Source: COE1 sp910588595 (GTDB lineage: Bacteria; Bacillota; Clostridia; Lachnospirales; Lachnospiraceae). Taken from it: DNA of 64,000 bases. How positions within the stretch are numbered: the stretch's first letter is position 1; the number at the start of each line of letters is the position of its first letter. Below are positions 7,797 through 16,869 of the stretch, piece after piece. The notes below the pieces were generated by a model, which was given only the letters and a program-made list of their open reading frames with translations, made no database searches and was not told the DNA's origin. The stretch is from contig CARDBT010000014.1 in NCBI GenBank assembly GCA_948957135.1, forward strand, positions 1 through 64,000. The letters run 5' to 3'. The position numbers and the translations under genes were made by a program.

Positions 7797-9188
7797 CTAT
7801 TTATTCCTCCTGGCAGCGAGCACTGCAACATTCTCTTCCACACGTTTCTTGTTCAGTGGATAGATGACGATCAGAAATACTGCCACAAGTGTAAAACCGA
7901 TGATCGGTGCGATGCAGGAGAGCATGAAGATCCTCTCTGTGACCTCCGGGTCAAACGCTGTCGCGTTGGAGTAACCGATCATGGTCAGCAGCGAGCCCGT
8001 CAGTCCTGCGGAGAGCGCCTGCCCGAGTTTCCTTGCAAAAGAGTACACAGAATAGATCGTGCCGTCCTCGCGCACACCGTTCTTTACCTCCGCGTCATCG
8101 ATGACATCCGTGATCATCGCCCATATCACCGTATTGAAAAATCCAAGCCCTATGTAGGCAACAGTGAAAAATCCAACATACACAAACGCGTTTGACGGAT
8201 GCACGATCAGGCAGACCAGATACACGACCGCAGCCGCCACACAGGAGACTACGGACAGCTCCTTCTTGCCATACTTAGCGGAAAGTTTAGACGCAAACGG
8301 GGCACAGATCACAAGCATCGCAGCAGTTCCTGCCAGGGAGGACATGGACTGCGCAGTCGCATTGCCATAATAGTTCGGGAACACATAGCCTGCCATACCC
8401 TGCATCGTCAGCATCGCGAGCAGAAGTGCAATCGCCGCGGCTATGATGCCGAGCAGCGAACGGTTTGTGACAAGGCTTCCCAACAGCTTTCCGATATTCA
8501 GTTTTGCATTGTTTGCCGGAACCTCCACGCGCTCTCTCACCAGCTTAAAGCAGAGCAGATAGCAGATGATCGCGAACACGCCAAACACACCTGCGATGAA
8601 CGTCATGCGGGAACCGGACAACACTGTGTTTCCATCCACCACCTCATAGGCAAACATTGGCGTACCCACACCGATCACCAGCCCGGCAAGCGTTGCACCG
8701 ATCGTTCTCCATGTGGACAGGTCCGCGCGGTCTTTCGGATCCGCCGAGACTGCCGACGCCATGGAACCATACGGGATGTTGATCGATGTATAGAATATGG
8801 AACCCCACAATATATAGGTGGCAGCCATCCAGAACACCTTGAAACCATATGGCATGTTTGCGAATCCCGACTGATAGATCAGGAAGGAAGCGATCGCTAC
8901 CGGTCCGCACATGCGCTTGATCCACGGTTTGAACTTGCCGTCCTTTGTCGGCTTGGAGCGATCGACGATCTGCCCCATCGTCACGTCGGTAAAGGCATCG
9001 ATAAACCGCGCCGCCATCATCAGCAGTCCCACGACTGCCGCGCTGATCCCCATCACGTCCGTGTAGAACTTCAGCATAAAACTCGAGGACAAAATAAATG
9101 TAAAATCATTTCCAAAATCACCAAACATGTAACCCAATTTGTCTCTCATGCCAAACGGGGACACTGATGTTTTTGTATTTGCTGCCAT
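7797..9188 (-). CDS. GPH-family glycoside:cation symporter (MelB/UidB type)
   Basis: The 463-residue membrane protein begins FGMRDKLGYMFGDFGNDF, the signature start of glycoside-pentoside-hexuronide transporters, and shows about 12 hydrophobic segments. Motif DAFTDVTMGQIVDRS near residue 65 and KFKPWI follow the family pattern. It should import the oligosaccharide or glucuronide that the flanking GH2 and GH3 enzymes cleave. It lies 45 bp after the GH2 gene and 23 bp before the HAD gene, in the same operon. ATG 9188 has AGAGGAGGG at good spacing. Whether H+ or Na+ is the coupling ion cannot be said. Confidence 0.93.
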   Translation of the reverse strand: MAANTKTSVSPFGMRDKLGYMFGDFGNDFTFILSSSFMLKFYTDVMGISAAVVGLLMMAARFIDAFTDVTMGQIVDRSKPTKDGKFKPWIKRMCGPVAIASFLIYQSGFANMPYGFKVFWMAATYILWGSIFYTSINIPYGSMASAVSADPKDRADLSTWRTIGATLAGLVIGVGTPMFAYEVVDGNTVLSGSRMTFIAGVFGVFAIICYLLCFKLVRERVEVPANNAKLNIGKLLGSLVTNRSLLGIIAAAIALLLAMLTMQGMAGYVFPNYYGNATAQSMSSLAGTAAMLVICAPFASKLSAKYGKKELSVVSCVAAAVVYLVCLIVHPSNAFVYVGFFTVAYIGLGFFNTVIWAMITDVIDDAEVKNGVREDGTIYSVYSFARKLGQALSAGLTGSLLTMIGYSNATAFDPEVTERIFMLSCIAPIIGFTLVAVFLIVIYPLNKKRVEENVAVLAARRNK

Positions 9189-9233
9189 AAAAACCCTCCT
9201 CTCAGACTTTCCTCTATCTTATCGTTTTCCTTC

Positions 9234-11504
9234 TTATCCTATCTTGTCGATCTTGATCAGCTGTGCGTTCAGACTCTCCAGGAAGCCTTCCGGCAGCATG
9301 TTGCCAGCCATGTTCACCATGCCTTCCGGCGCCATCGACTTCATCATATCCCACATGCCAACGCCGGGGCGCACGTCAAAGTTGGTGGCAAGCTTGACTG
9401 CCTTTGACACAATCTCCATCGCCTCGGGGCACTCTGCGATCTCCTCCATTTTGCACTTGACACTGTACTTGCCCTCCGGGAATTCCATCGGTGCCTTGAG
9501 ATCGAGATCTCCAACCAGCTTGAACCAGTTGGCAACACCCTCTGCCCGCTCATTGACCTCCGGGAGCACGTAGATATCCGGCTCCTTGTCAACCTTCTCG
9601 AGCGTCATGCTGTCCTTGCAGCCGCCCGCCTGTGCAAGGATACTGTTGAAACCGTCCTTGAGCGCAACATCGAACACAAACACTTTGTCCGCTGTCATCA
9701 CATGGGCAAGCTCTCCATTGACAAACAGAGAAACTGTCGGCAGATTCGAGTACACGCGGATCTGCGTCGTCTCACCCGCGCGCTGCGCATAGCGCTTTCC
9801 GCACAGATGTACCATCGGCTCCCTGTTCCAGTATGCCTTGTAGATATAGTAGCTGTCCTTCTTTGTCCGGCGGTCCATCGTGACCAGTCCCTTGTTGTTT
9901 CGGCCTGCCACACCGCCCTCATTTCTCGCCGCACAGCCAAAGTCAAACATGTTCCATACATGGCTTGACCACAGCCATGGACGCTCGTCGAGCACTTTCG
10001 CCATATGCTCATGGTACAATGCCTGGTACTCCTCGCTGTAATCCTTGCACGCCGGATTCGGTCCGTGATAGGTGATGATACCCTCGCATCCGTACTCCGA
10101 AACGCCAAGGCAGATCTCCGGGTGTGCCTTGTGGAAGTTGTCGAGCCATGGACCGTTGTCCTCCATCTTTCCGCCGTACCAGCCAAAGTAATGGTTGTAG
10201 CTCTCCACATCGGTGATATTGTGGACGGGGCTGTCGACCGGTGTCATGGAGACATGTGCGATCGTGGTCAGACGTGTCGGATCCAGCTCCTTGCAGAGCG
10301 CGTTCAATTCTTTGTGGTTTTCCACCAGCTGTTCTGATATACCCCCGATCAATATCTCGTTGGAGACGCCCCAGAAGCAGATGCTCGGGTGGTTGTAATT
10401 CTGCAAGATCAGCTCCTTCATCTGTGTGATGCAGTTCTGGTGCGCCGCCGGATCCTTGCTCATCACGCTGATGAACGGGATCTCCGCCCACACGATGAAG
10501 CCGAGCTCGTCACACGCGTCATAAAAATCCTGGGAATGCTGGTAATGCGCGAGACGGATCGTGTTTGCGCCCAGCTCCTTGATGATCCTGGCGTCGTGAT
10601 AATGATCCTCCCTCGTCAGCGCACTGCCCTTGTACAGCTGATCCTGATGACGGCTGACACCGCGCAGCGGCGTCGGAACACCATTCAATATAAAGCCCTT
10701 GTCCGGATCGCACGAAAAACTCCTGACACCCACGCGCGCGCAGACCGTGTCATACGCCTCATTGCGTCTCTGCAGCACCGCGGTGACAGTGTACAGGTAC
10801 GGATCGTCGCAGTCCCACAATCTCACATCCGGCACAAAAAGCTTCACTGCCGTGCTGTCCGCCGGGCGGACGCAGTACCCAACCTCTCTGCCGTCCGCGT
10901 CGCAGATGCTGTACTGGACCGTGAAGTTCTCGTCCGCGTTCACCACCCAGGATTCCAGCGCAAACTCCGCGCCGCCGCACTGTGTCGGGGTCGCTGTGAC
11001 CTTGAGTCCATTGCTGCCCCAATACATCAGTTCGAAATGTACCTCCGGGACACTGATCAGGTTCAGGCCGCGGTAAAGCCCGCCGTAAAATGTGAAGTCC
11101 GCGGACTGCGGGTACACGTTGCTCTTGTTCTCATTGCTGCACGCGACCACCAGAAGATTCTCGCCATCCTCACGGCACGCATCCGTGATATCCGCGCGGA
11201 AAGTGGAGTAGCCGCCCTCGTGATAGCAGATTTCCTTCCCGTTCACATACACGGTTGCCTGCTGCCCTGCCGCCGGGATATCCACAAAGACCCGCCCGCC
11301 TGGGAGCGGCTGTCTCGGTGTCCGGAATGTCCGCGCATACCAGCAGCAGCCTCTGGCATAGCTGCCGTTTCCGTCGTGACCGTCCACCGCGTTCCAAGTG
11401 TGCGGCAGATCCACCACCTTCCAGTCTTCCGGGAGCTTGTCCGGAAGTCCCGCGTCCTCCTGGATGAACCTCCAGCTTCTGTTGAGATCGACAATAGTTC
11501 TCAT
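9234..11504 (-). CDS. Glycoside hydrolase family 2 enzyme (beta-galactosidase/beta-glucuronidase type)
   Basis: First gene of the operon, 756 residues, no signal peptide. Domains in order: sugar-binding jelly roll (1-170), immunoglobulin-like domain (to about 270), TIM barrel (about 275-580), then a C-terminal extension ending in LIKIDKIG. The acid/base is Glu383 in WGVSNEI and the nucleophile Glu470 in GVSEYGCE. RGVSRHQD is the beta-galactosidase-like loop, whereas the SEYG nucleophile and the uxuAB context point towards uronides; I leave specificity open. ATG 11504 is chosen because AAAGGAGGA lies seven bases upstream; a 16-codon longer frame lacks such a site. Confidence 0.9.
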   Translation of the reverse strand: MRTIVDLNRSWRFIQEDAGLPDKLPEDWKVVDLPHTWNAVDGHDGNGSYARGCCWYARTFRTPRQPLPGGRVFVDIPAAGQQATVYVNGKEICYHEGGYSTFRADITDACREDGENLLVVACSNENKSNVYPQSADFTFYGGLYRGLNLISVPEVHFELMYWGSNGLKVTATPTQCGGAEFALESWVVNADENFTVQYSICDADGREVGYCVRPADSTAVKLFVPDVRLWDCDDPYLYTVTAVLQRRNEAYDTVCARVGVRSFSCDPDKGFILNGVPTPLRGVSRHQDQLYKGSALTREDHYHDARIIKELGANTIRLAHYQHSQDFYDACDELGFIVWAEIPFISVMSKDPAAHQNCITQMKELILQNYNHPSICFWGVSNEILIGGISEQLVENHKELNALCKELDPTRLTTIAHVSMTPVDSPVHNITDVESYNHYFGWYGGKMEDNGPWLDNFHKAHPEICLGVSEYGCEGIITYHGPNPACKDYSEEYQALYHEHMAKVLDERPWLWSSHVWNMFDFGCAARNEGGVAGRNNKGLVTMDRRTKKDSYYIYKAYWNREPMVHLCGKRYAQRAGETTQIRVYSNLPTVSLFVNGELAHVMTADKVFVFDVALKDGFNSILAQAGGCKDSMTLEKVDKEPDIYVLPEVNERAEGVANWFKLVGDLDLKAPMEFPEGKYSVKCKMEEIAECPEAMEIVSKAVKLATNFDVRPGVGMWDMMKSMAPEGMVNMAGNMLPEGFLESLNAQLIKIDKIG

Positions 11505-11609
11505 GTAAAGTCCTCCTTTCGGTTTGCCTTGGCGATCATAGTTCTCTTGCATTCAATTTGCACAATATATTTTATAACCGCCGCATTGTATATATGTTAA
11601 TTTATATAT

Positions 11610-11713
11610 TTTTTTGCATTATACAGTGCATTTTTTGTCATTTCTGCATACATACATCATATTTTCGTTTTCCTGCTTTGACGATATACGATTTTTTGTA
11701 TTTTTTGCATTAT
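11610..11713. repeat. Two identical 13-bp direct repeats in the araC/GH2 divergent region
   Basis: TTTTTTGCATTAT occurs exactly at 11610-11622 and 11701-11713, 91 bp apart; the second overlaps the -10 of the GH2 promoter. AraC-family regulators usually bind such direct repeats, so these are candidate operators. The whole 312-bp gap (11505-11816) is very AT-rich, so chance is a real alternative. Confidence 0.4.
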
Positions 11714-11738
11714 TATTATATTGTGTTGCTTTTGTCAA
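11710..11738 (-). promoter_or_regulatory. Promoter of the hexuronide operon
   Basis: On the minus strand a perfect -35 TTGACA (11738-11733) is followed after 17 bp by TAATAA (11715-11710), predicting a start near 11703 and a leader of about 200 nt. The weak -10 fits a promoter needing an activator, plausibly the divergent AraC-type protein. Confidence 0.55.
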
Positions 11739-11816
11739 AAAAATGTGCAAAAATAAATAAAAAAAGTCCGTGTTTTTCAAAATATTTTTGGGAAATTTAG
11801 AAAAGAGTTGACGCGA

Positions 11817-13067
11817 ATGAAAGAAATTTTACTGTCTTTTGTACAAAAATTGTTAGAAAGCAACCGCATTCCTGTTCATTTTGTCACACTTCCATGCAAG
11901 GACGCCACATGGCTGGACTGCGGTCTGCGCTCGGATATCCTGACGGACTACGAGCCCGGTCTTGCCAAGGATTATCTGGATCGATTGAAGGAAAAAACGA
12001 TATACCACCTGAGGGACACGTTCCAGTGTTCATACAGCATCCTCCGCACGCCCGACAACAGCACGATGATGATCTGCGGTCCGGTCCTCTTTGAGGAGAT
12101 GCGCCCTTCCCGTTTAAACAGCATCGCTGCCAAAATACAGCTTCCGCAGGAGCTGTACTCCGTCCTGCAGAGCTATTACCTTCGTCTTGCCTCGTTCCCT
12201 GTGCCGGCAGTCTACTACAGTATCTTCCTGACACTCGGAAATTTTCTGTTCGGCGAAAACCAATATGAGACAGTCTATCAGGATCTGAATGAAATTGATG
12301 CGTGGTATGAATCTTACTCCCGTCAATACCGGAGCGCCGGGGAATCCATGATGAACATCGAGATGATCGAGATGCGTTATGACCTGGAAGCACAGCTGCT
12401 GGATGCTGTCTTCAACGGAAATGAAGCAAAGGCGATGGCGCTTGTCTCCAAGTTGTCGTCGGTCGCCCTGCCCTGCCGTCTTTCCGACGAGCTGCGTGAC
12501 TACAAGGATTATACGATCGCCTTCAACACCCTGTTCCGAAAGAAAGCGGAGGAAGCCGGCGTGCACCCGATCCACATCGACCTGTGTTCCAACCAGCATA
12601 TCCAGCTCATCGAGCAGGTTACGGACAAGGATCAGTGCCGCACGGTCTGGTCGAGGATCGTGCTCAACTACTGCCGTCTGATCCGCAAACATACACTCAA
12701 GGACTACTCACTGCTGACACAGAAGATCATCACCTACATCAACTCCGATCTGACTGCGGACTTAAGCTTAAAGGCGATGTCCGAGTGGCTGAATGTCAAC
12801 GCGAGCTACCTGTCAACACTGTTCAAGAAGGAAGTCGGCATCCCGCTGACAGATTTCGTCAACCGCCAGCGCATCGAACAGGCAAAGAAGCTGCTGATCG
12901 TGACGGAACTCGCCACCAAAACGATCGCACAGCAGTGCGGCATTCCCGATATCTACTATTTCTGCCGCCTCTTCAAGAAGCGCACTGGCGTCACGCCCAA
13001 ACTATACCGGGAAAGCGTCACCAGAGACCACTCGCTCCAACAGCGTGAGGCGGAAGATCCTAGCTGA
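11817..13067 (+). CDS. AraC-family transcriptional regulator
   Basis: A 416-residue regulator divergent from the hexuronide operon and therefore its likely controller. The C-terminal ~100 residues hold the paired helix-turn-helix of AraC/XylS: LSLKAMSEWLNVNASYLSTL then TIAQQCGIPDIYYFCRLF and the closing KRTGVTPKLYR. The first ~290 residues are a long sensor region without a recognisable cupin; it may bind a hexuronate-derived inducer. I chose ATG 11817, with AAAGAG upstream, over a TTG three codons earlier. Its gene ends ten bases from the convergent ThrE-type gene. Confidence 0.9.
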   Translation: MKEILLSFVQKLLESNRIPVHFVTLPCKDATWLDCGLRSDILTDYEPGLAKDYLDRLKEKTIYHLRDTFQCSYSILRTPDNSTMMICGPVLFEEMRPSRLNSIAAKIQLPQELYSVLQSYYLRLASFPVPAVYYSIFLTLGNFLFGENQYETVYQDLNEIDAWYESYSRQYRSAGESMMNIEMIEMRYDLEAQLLDAVFNGNEAKAMALVSKLSSVALPCRLSDELRDYKDYTIAFNTLFRKKAEEAGVHPIHIDLCSNQHIQLIEQVTDKDQCRTVWSRIVLNYCRLIRKHTLKDYSLLTQKIITYINSDLTADLSLKAMSEWLNVNASYLSTLFKKEVGIPLTDFVNRQRIEQAKKLLIVTELATKTIAQQCGIPDIYYFCRLFKKRTGVTPKLYRESVTRDHSLQQREAEDPS

Positions 13068-13077
13068 CACACGGTAC

Positions 13078-13596
13078 CTACTGCTTGTCCTCCCGGGCTT
13101 TGCAGTCAGGTGCCGCGTCCTGTCCCGCATCAAACCGCATCTTAAATTGCACTTTTTTGTGGCTGGTATGGTAAAACACCAGTGACACTACCACGATGCC
13201 TGCCGCGATCCCAACCGCGATGACGATCGTCTCCATCGCAAATATCTTGGCATCACTCCCCTCGCCATCCACGATCGCGCGCATCGTGTAATACAACCTC
13301 CCACCCGGAACCAGAGGGATGATCGACGGGATCAAAAATACTGTCGCCGGCGCTTTCACCACCCTGGCAAGCACCTCCGCGTAAAAAGTGACCACCGCCG
13401 CAGGGATCAGATTCTGCATCAGCAGCGACAGCCCTGCCTCCACAAACACACAGTACAGAAAGGTCGACAGCACCCCGCCGATACAGCCGTATATGATCTT
13501 ATTCCGCTTTATATTGACATTCAGGCAAAATCCCACAGTCCCGAGCGCCGCTGTCATTATCATGACAAGATATTTTTCCCAAAATGCCCCCATCAT
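13078..13596 (-). CDS. Threonine/serine exporter, ThrE C-terminal half (YjjB-like)
   Basis: A 172-residue membrane protein with about five hydrophobic segments and the typical GTVGFCLNVN and PSIIPLVPGGRLYYTM motifs of the small subunit of split ThrE exporters. It should pair with the larger upstream subunit to export threonine, serine or related compounds. The ATG at 13596 overlaps the stop codon of the preceding gene (ATGA), with GGAGGGG upstream, so the two are translationally coupled. A longer upstream frame is an artefact. Confidence 0.85.
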   Translation of the reverse strand: MMGAFWEKYLVMIMTAALGTVGFCLNVNIKRNKIIYGCIGGVLSTFLYCVFVEAGLSLLMQNLIPAAVVTFYAEVLARVVKAPATVFLIPSIIPLVPGGRLYYTMRAIVDGEGSDAKIFAMETIVIAVGIAAGIVVVSLVFYHTSHKKVQFKMRFDAGQDAAPDCKAREDKQ

Positions 13597-14378
13597 CTCA
13601 ACACCCCTCCAAACAGCATGATCGCAATACCAAACCCTGCCGCGATGGCAACTGAGACCATCAGCGCCTCCGCAAGCCGCAGGATCCCCGTGATGATATC
13701 CCCGCACATCATATCCCGCAGGGAATTCATCAGATTGATGCCCGGGATCGACAGCATGATGCTTCCGATCATCACCTTGTCCAGATTCTGTCCGATACCA
13801 ACCGCCACAGCCAGGCTGCAGAGCACCCCTGCCACAATCGACATGATCAGGCTGTAGACCACCCGGTTCCTGTTGTGCGCTGAGAAGAAATAGTCCCAGA
13901 AATACATCAGCACCGCCACGATACCGGCCGCCAGCCCGTCGCGCAGGTTGCCGCCGAAAAATATGGCGAACGCCGATGCCAGCAGCACATATCCCGTGAT
14001 CTTGGACTTGTATATGCGCCTTTCCTCCGGTGCCATGATCTCGCGGATCCGCTGCGTGATCTCACTGCACGGCGGTCGCTTCTCGCAGATATAGCGCGAC
14101 AGCGCATTCAGATCCTCCAGCTTGTTCAGATTCGTCGAGTGGGGATTGATCCGCCTCGTGAGCGTATGGTTCTCCCCCGCATCCGTCTTCCAGCTCAGGA
14201 TGATGAGGGACAGAATGGTGAACACGTCCACGATGCCCCCGCCATATGTCGTGCAGATGCGCGTGATGGTTTCCTCGACCCGCAGGATCTCCGCACCGCA
14301 CCGCAGCATCGTCTCCCCCATATCGAGCGCGCACTCCATCACCTGCGCCGGATCTTCACAAGATTTCTCATTTCCCAT
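13593..14378 (-). CDS. Threonine/serine exporter, ThrE N-terminal half (YjjP-like)
   Basis: A 261-residue protein with a soluble N-terminus carrying RCGAEILRVEETITRICTTYG, the hallmark of the DUF1212/YjjP half of ThrE, followed by about five membrane segments (PGINLMNSLRDMMCGD near the middle). Together with the overlapping small subunit it forms a split exporter in the cytoplasmic membrane. The start at ATG 14378 has GGGAGGG upstream. It is transcribed away from ptb; the 5' leader contains a GC-rich hairpin near 14420-14440. Confidence 0.85.
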   Translation of the reverse strand: MGNEKSCEDPAQVMECALDMGETMLRCGAEILRVEETITRICTTYGGGIVDVFTILSLIILSWKTDAGENHTLTRRINPHSTNLNKLEDLNALSRYICEKRPPCSEITQRIREIMAPEERRIYKSKITGYVLLASAFAIFFGGNLRDGLAAGIVAVLMYFWDYFFSAHNRNRVVYSLIMSIVAGVLCSLAVAVGIGQNLDKVMIGSIMLSIPGINLMNSLRDMMCGDIITGILRLAEALMVSVAIAAGFGIAIMLFGGVLR

Positions 14379-14598
14379 AGTTCCCGTTCCCTCCCGAAAA
14401 TCAATATCGCGATAACTCCCGCCCGTCCAGGCGGGCTCTTTGATTTCACAATACTATCATATTTCATTTTGCACGGTTCGTCTATATCTTTTATCCGGCT
14501 TTCCCGGAAGCTTTTCTGTATATTTTTGTTACTTTTCACATTTAATAACTTATAATCTGATAAAAACTGATTTTTGGCATTATCTCCGCTCTATCACC

Positions 14599-14627
14599 TT
14601 GACCGTTGTTTTTGAAAGTGTTATTAT
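14599..14627 (+). promoter_or_regulatory. Promoter of ptb-buk
   Basis: TTGACC (14599-14604), a 17-bp spacer and TATTAT (14622-14627) predict a start near 14634. The leader to the ptb ATG is about 155 nt and includes the hairpin GTCTG/CAGAC (about 14700-14715). The rest of the 412-bp divergent gap 14379-14790 shows no gene. Confidence 0.6.
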
Positions 14628-14790
14628 TTTAACATAGGATCATACAGAACTGATTCCGTAAACCCTACATAAATCCCACTCTCCAGAGTCTGGTCGCACA
14701 GTCTGCTCTGTCAGACAAAGCCGAATCGGTCTCGTCAGAAACAGGGTAATGTTTCATTACAAAATTTAAATAAATGATGAGGTGTTTCAA

Positions 14791-15711
14791 ATGAGTAAAG
14801 GTTTTAAGGACTTACTGCAAAAGGTTTATGAATGCGACCGCAAGACGGTTGCTGTCGCTGTAGCCGAGGATGAGCCTGTACTGGAGGCTGTCCAGGCTGC
14901 AAAGGAAAAGGGCATCGCCGATGCCATCCTGGTCGGTGACGAGGCAAAGATCAGAGAGATCGCTGGCGGCATGAACATGGATCTGACAGGTTTTGAGATC
15001 ATCGACGAGCCGGATCACGTGCAGGCTGCACACACAGCGGTGAAGCTCGTGCATGACGGCAAGGCAGACATGTACATGAAGGGGCTGATCGACACCAAGA
15101 ATTTCCTGAAGAGCGTTCTCGACAAAGAAGTCGGCCTCCGCACAGGCAGGGCGCTCTCCCATGTGTGCGTGTTCGAGATCAAGGGCATCGACCGCCTTCT
15201 GTTCCTGTCTGACGTCGCGTTCATGACCTACCCCACACTGGAAGATAAAGTCGCAATCATCAACAATACCGTCGAAGTCTGCCATGCGTGCGGCATCGCG
15301 GAGCCGAAGGTCGCCCCCGTCGCAGCCGTGGAAGTTGTCAATCCAAAGATGCCCTGCACCGTCGATGCGGACGAGCTTGCAAAGATGAGCGCAGACGGCA
15401 GGATCACAGGCTGTGTGATCGACGGACCGCTCTCCATGGATATGGCGATCGACAGCGCCGCTGCAGCGCACAAGGGCGGCACCGACAGAAAGATCGCGGG
15501 CGATGCCGACGTGATCCTCTTCCCTGACATCCATGCCGGCAATCTCGTCTACAAAGTGCTGACACACCTCTGCGATGTCAAGAACGGGAACATCCTCACC
15601 GGTACAGCCGCACCGGTCATCCTGACGTCACGCTCCGACAGCTTCGAGGCAAAACTGCACTCCATCGCACTCGCCGCAGTCGTTGCAGAGTCCATGAAAA
15701 AGGAAAAATAA
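14791..15711 (+). CDS. ptb: Phosphate butyryltransferase
   Basis: Converts butyryl-CoA and phosphate to butyryl-phosphate, the first step of ATP-yielding butyrate release. The 306-residue protein follows the PTA/PTB fold: AVAVAEDEPVLEAVQAAKEKG at the start, DMYMKGLIDTKNFLKSVL, then DGPLSMDMAID and FPDIHAGNLVYK in the C-terminal half. ATG 14791 is chosen with GATGAGG upstream rather than a GTG three codons earlier. It is 30 bp from buk, forming the classic ptb-buk pair. A branched-chain acyl role is possible, but the butyrate operon nearby supports butyrate. Confidence 0.93.
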   Translation: MSKGFKDLLQKVYECDRKTVAVAVAEDEPVLEAVQAAKEKGIADAILVGDEAKIREIAGGMNMDLTGFEIIDEPDHVQAAHTAVKLVHDGKADMYMKGLIDTKNFLKSVLDKEVGLRTGRALSHVCVFEIKGIDRLLFLSDVAFMTYPTLEDKVAIINNTVEVCHACGIAEPKVAPVAAVEVVNPKMPCTVDADELAKMSADGRITGCVIDGPLSMDMAIDSAAAAHKGGTDRKIAGDADVILFPDIHAGNLVYKVLTHLCDVKNGNILTGTAAPVILTSRSDSFEAKLHSIALAAVVAESMKKEK

Positions 15712-15741
15712 ACCCATACAAAAAACAAGGAGGAATCACAT

Positions 15742-16809
15742 ATGTCAATCAAAAGTTTGATCATCAATCCGGGCTCCACTTCCACCAAGATCGGTGTTTT
15801 CGAGGACGAGACACTGCTGTTTGAGGAGACTCTGAGACACTCCACCGAGGAGATATCCCAGTATGCGGCGATCGTGGATCAGAAGGATTTCCGCAAGAAG
15901 ATCATCACAGATTTACTGGAAAAGAAAGATTTCGATATCAAGTCGCTGAACGTTGTCGTCGGGCGCGGCGGCATGTTAAAGCCGATCCCGGGCGGTACAT
16001 ACGCGGTGACGGACGCGCTGCTCGCAGACTTGAAGGTCGGCGTGCAGGGACAGCATGCCTCCAATCTCGGCGGCATCCTCGCAAGAGAGATCGCTGACTC
16101 CATCGGCGTCCCGTCCTACATCGTCGATCCCGTCGTCGTCGATGAGCTGATGCCGATCGCGAGATACTCCGGTGTGCCGGAACTTCCGCGCACCAGCGTA
16201 TTTCATGCGTTGAACCAGAAGGCTGTTGCCAAGAGATACGCCAAGGAGATCGGAAAGCCCTACGACACGCTGCGGCTGATCGTAGTCCACATGGGCGGCG
16301 GCGTCTCCGTGGGTGCTCATATCAACGGCAAGGTCGTCGACGTGTTCAACGCGCTGGACGGAGACGGTGCATTCTCCCCGGAGCGCGCGGGAGCCGTTCC
16401 GAGCGGTGCCCTGATCAAGATGTGCTTCTCCGGAAACTACACGGAGAAGGAAGTGTACGGCAAGATTGTCGGCAAGGGCGGCTTTAACGCCTATCTCGGG
16501 ACAAACGATATGCGCGAGGTCACAAAGCGCGCAAACGAGGGCGACGAAAAAGCGCTCGAGGCAAAGAAAGCTTTCCTGCTGCAGGTATCGAAGGACATCG
16601 GTTCCATGGCATGCGTCCTGAACGGACAGGTCGACCAGATCATCGTGACCGGCGGGATCGCATACGGCGAGGATGTCGTTGCCGCGCTGAAGGAGTATGC
16701 GGAATGGATCGCTCCGTTCACCGTATATCCCGGCGAGGACGAGCTGCTTGCACTGGCACAGGGTGCACTGCGCGTCTTAAACGGCGAGGAGAAGGCAATG
16801 GAATATTAA
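15742..16809 (+). CDS. buk: Butyrate kinase
   Basis: Transfers phosphate from butyryl-phosphate to ADP, making butyrate and ATP. The 355-residue protein is an ASKHA-fold acetate/butyrate kinase: NPGSTSTKIGVFEDE at the N-terminus, GRGGMLKPIPGGTY, HMGGGVSVGAHINGKVVD, and VTGGIAYGEDVV near the C-terminus. Length is standard. AAGGAGGAATC lies eight bases before ATG 15742. It follows ptb in one transcript, and a strong terminator begins just after its stop. Confidence 0.95.
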   Translation: MSIKSLIINPGSTSTKIGVFEDETLLFEETLRHSTEEISQYAAIVDQKDFRKKIITDLLEKKDFDIKSLNVVVGRGGMLKPIPGGTYAVTDALLADLKVGVQGQHASNLGGILAREIADSIGVPSYIVDPVVVDELMPIARYSGVPELPRTSVFHALNQKAVAKRYAKEIGKPYDTLRLIVVHMGGGVSVGAHINGKVVDVFNALDGDGAFSPERAGAVPSGALIKMCFSGNYTEKEVYGKIVGKGGFNAYLGTNDMREVTKRANEGDEKALEAKKAFLLQVSKDIGSMACVLNGQVDQIIVTGGIAYGEDVVAALKEYAEWIAPFTVYPGEDELLALAQGALRVLNGEEKAMEY

Positions 16810-16811
16810 AA

Positions 16812-16857
16812 CAGGAAATAAAAACGCAGGCAGTTCCGCCTGCGTTTTTATTTCCTG
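16812..16857. terminator. Bidirectional terminator between buk and the Uma2 gene
   Basis: A perfect 20-bp stem (16812-16831 with 16838-16857, loop AGTTCC) has a GC-rich core GCAGGC/GCCTGC with A-tract and T-tract arms on either side, so it can terminate convergent transcription from both strands. Confidence 0.9.
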
Positions 16858-16869
16858 CAAAATGATTCA

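Noticed and set aside
14410..14450. Plus-strand terminator GCCCG/CGGGC
   Set aside because: The hairpin is followed by TCTTTGATTT rather than a proper U-run and no plus-strand gene ends there; it is more likely leader structure of the ThrE-type operon.
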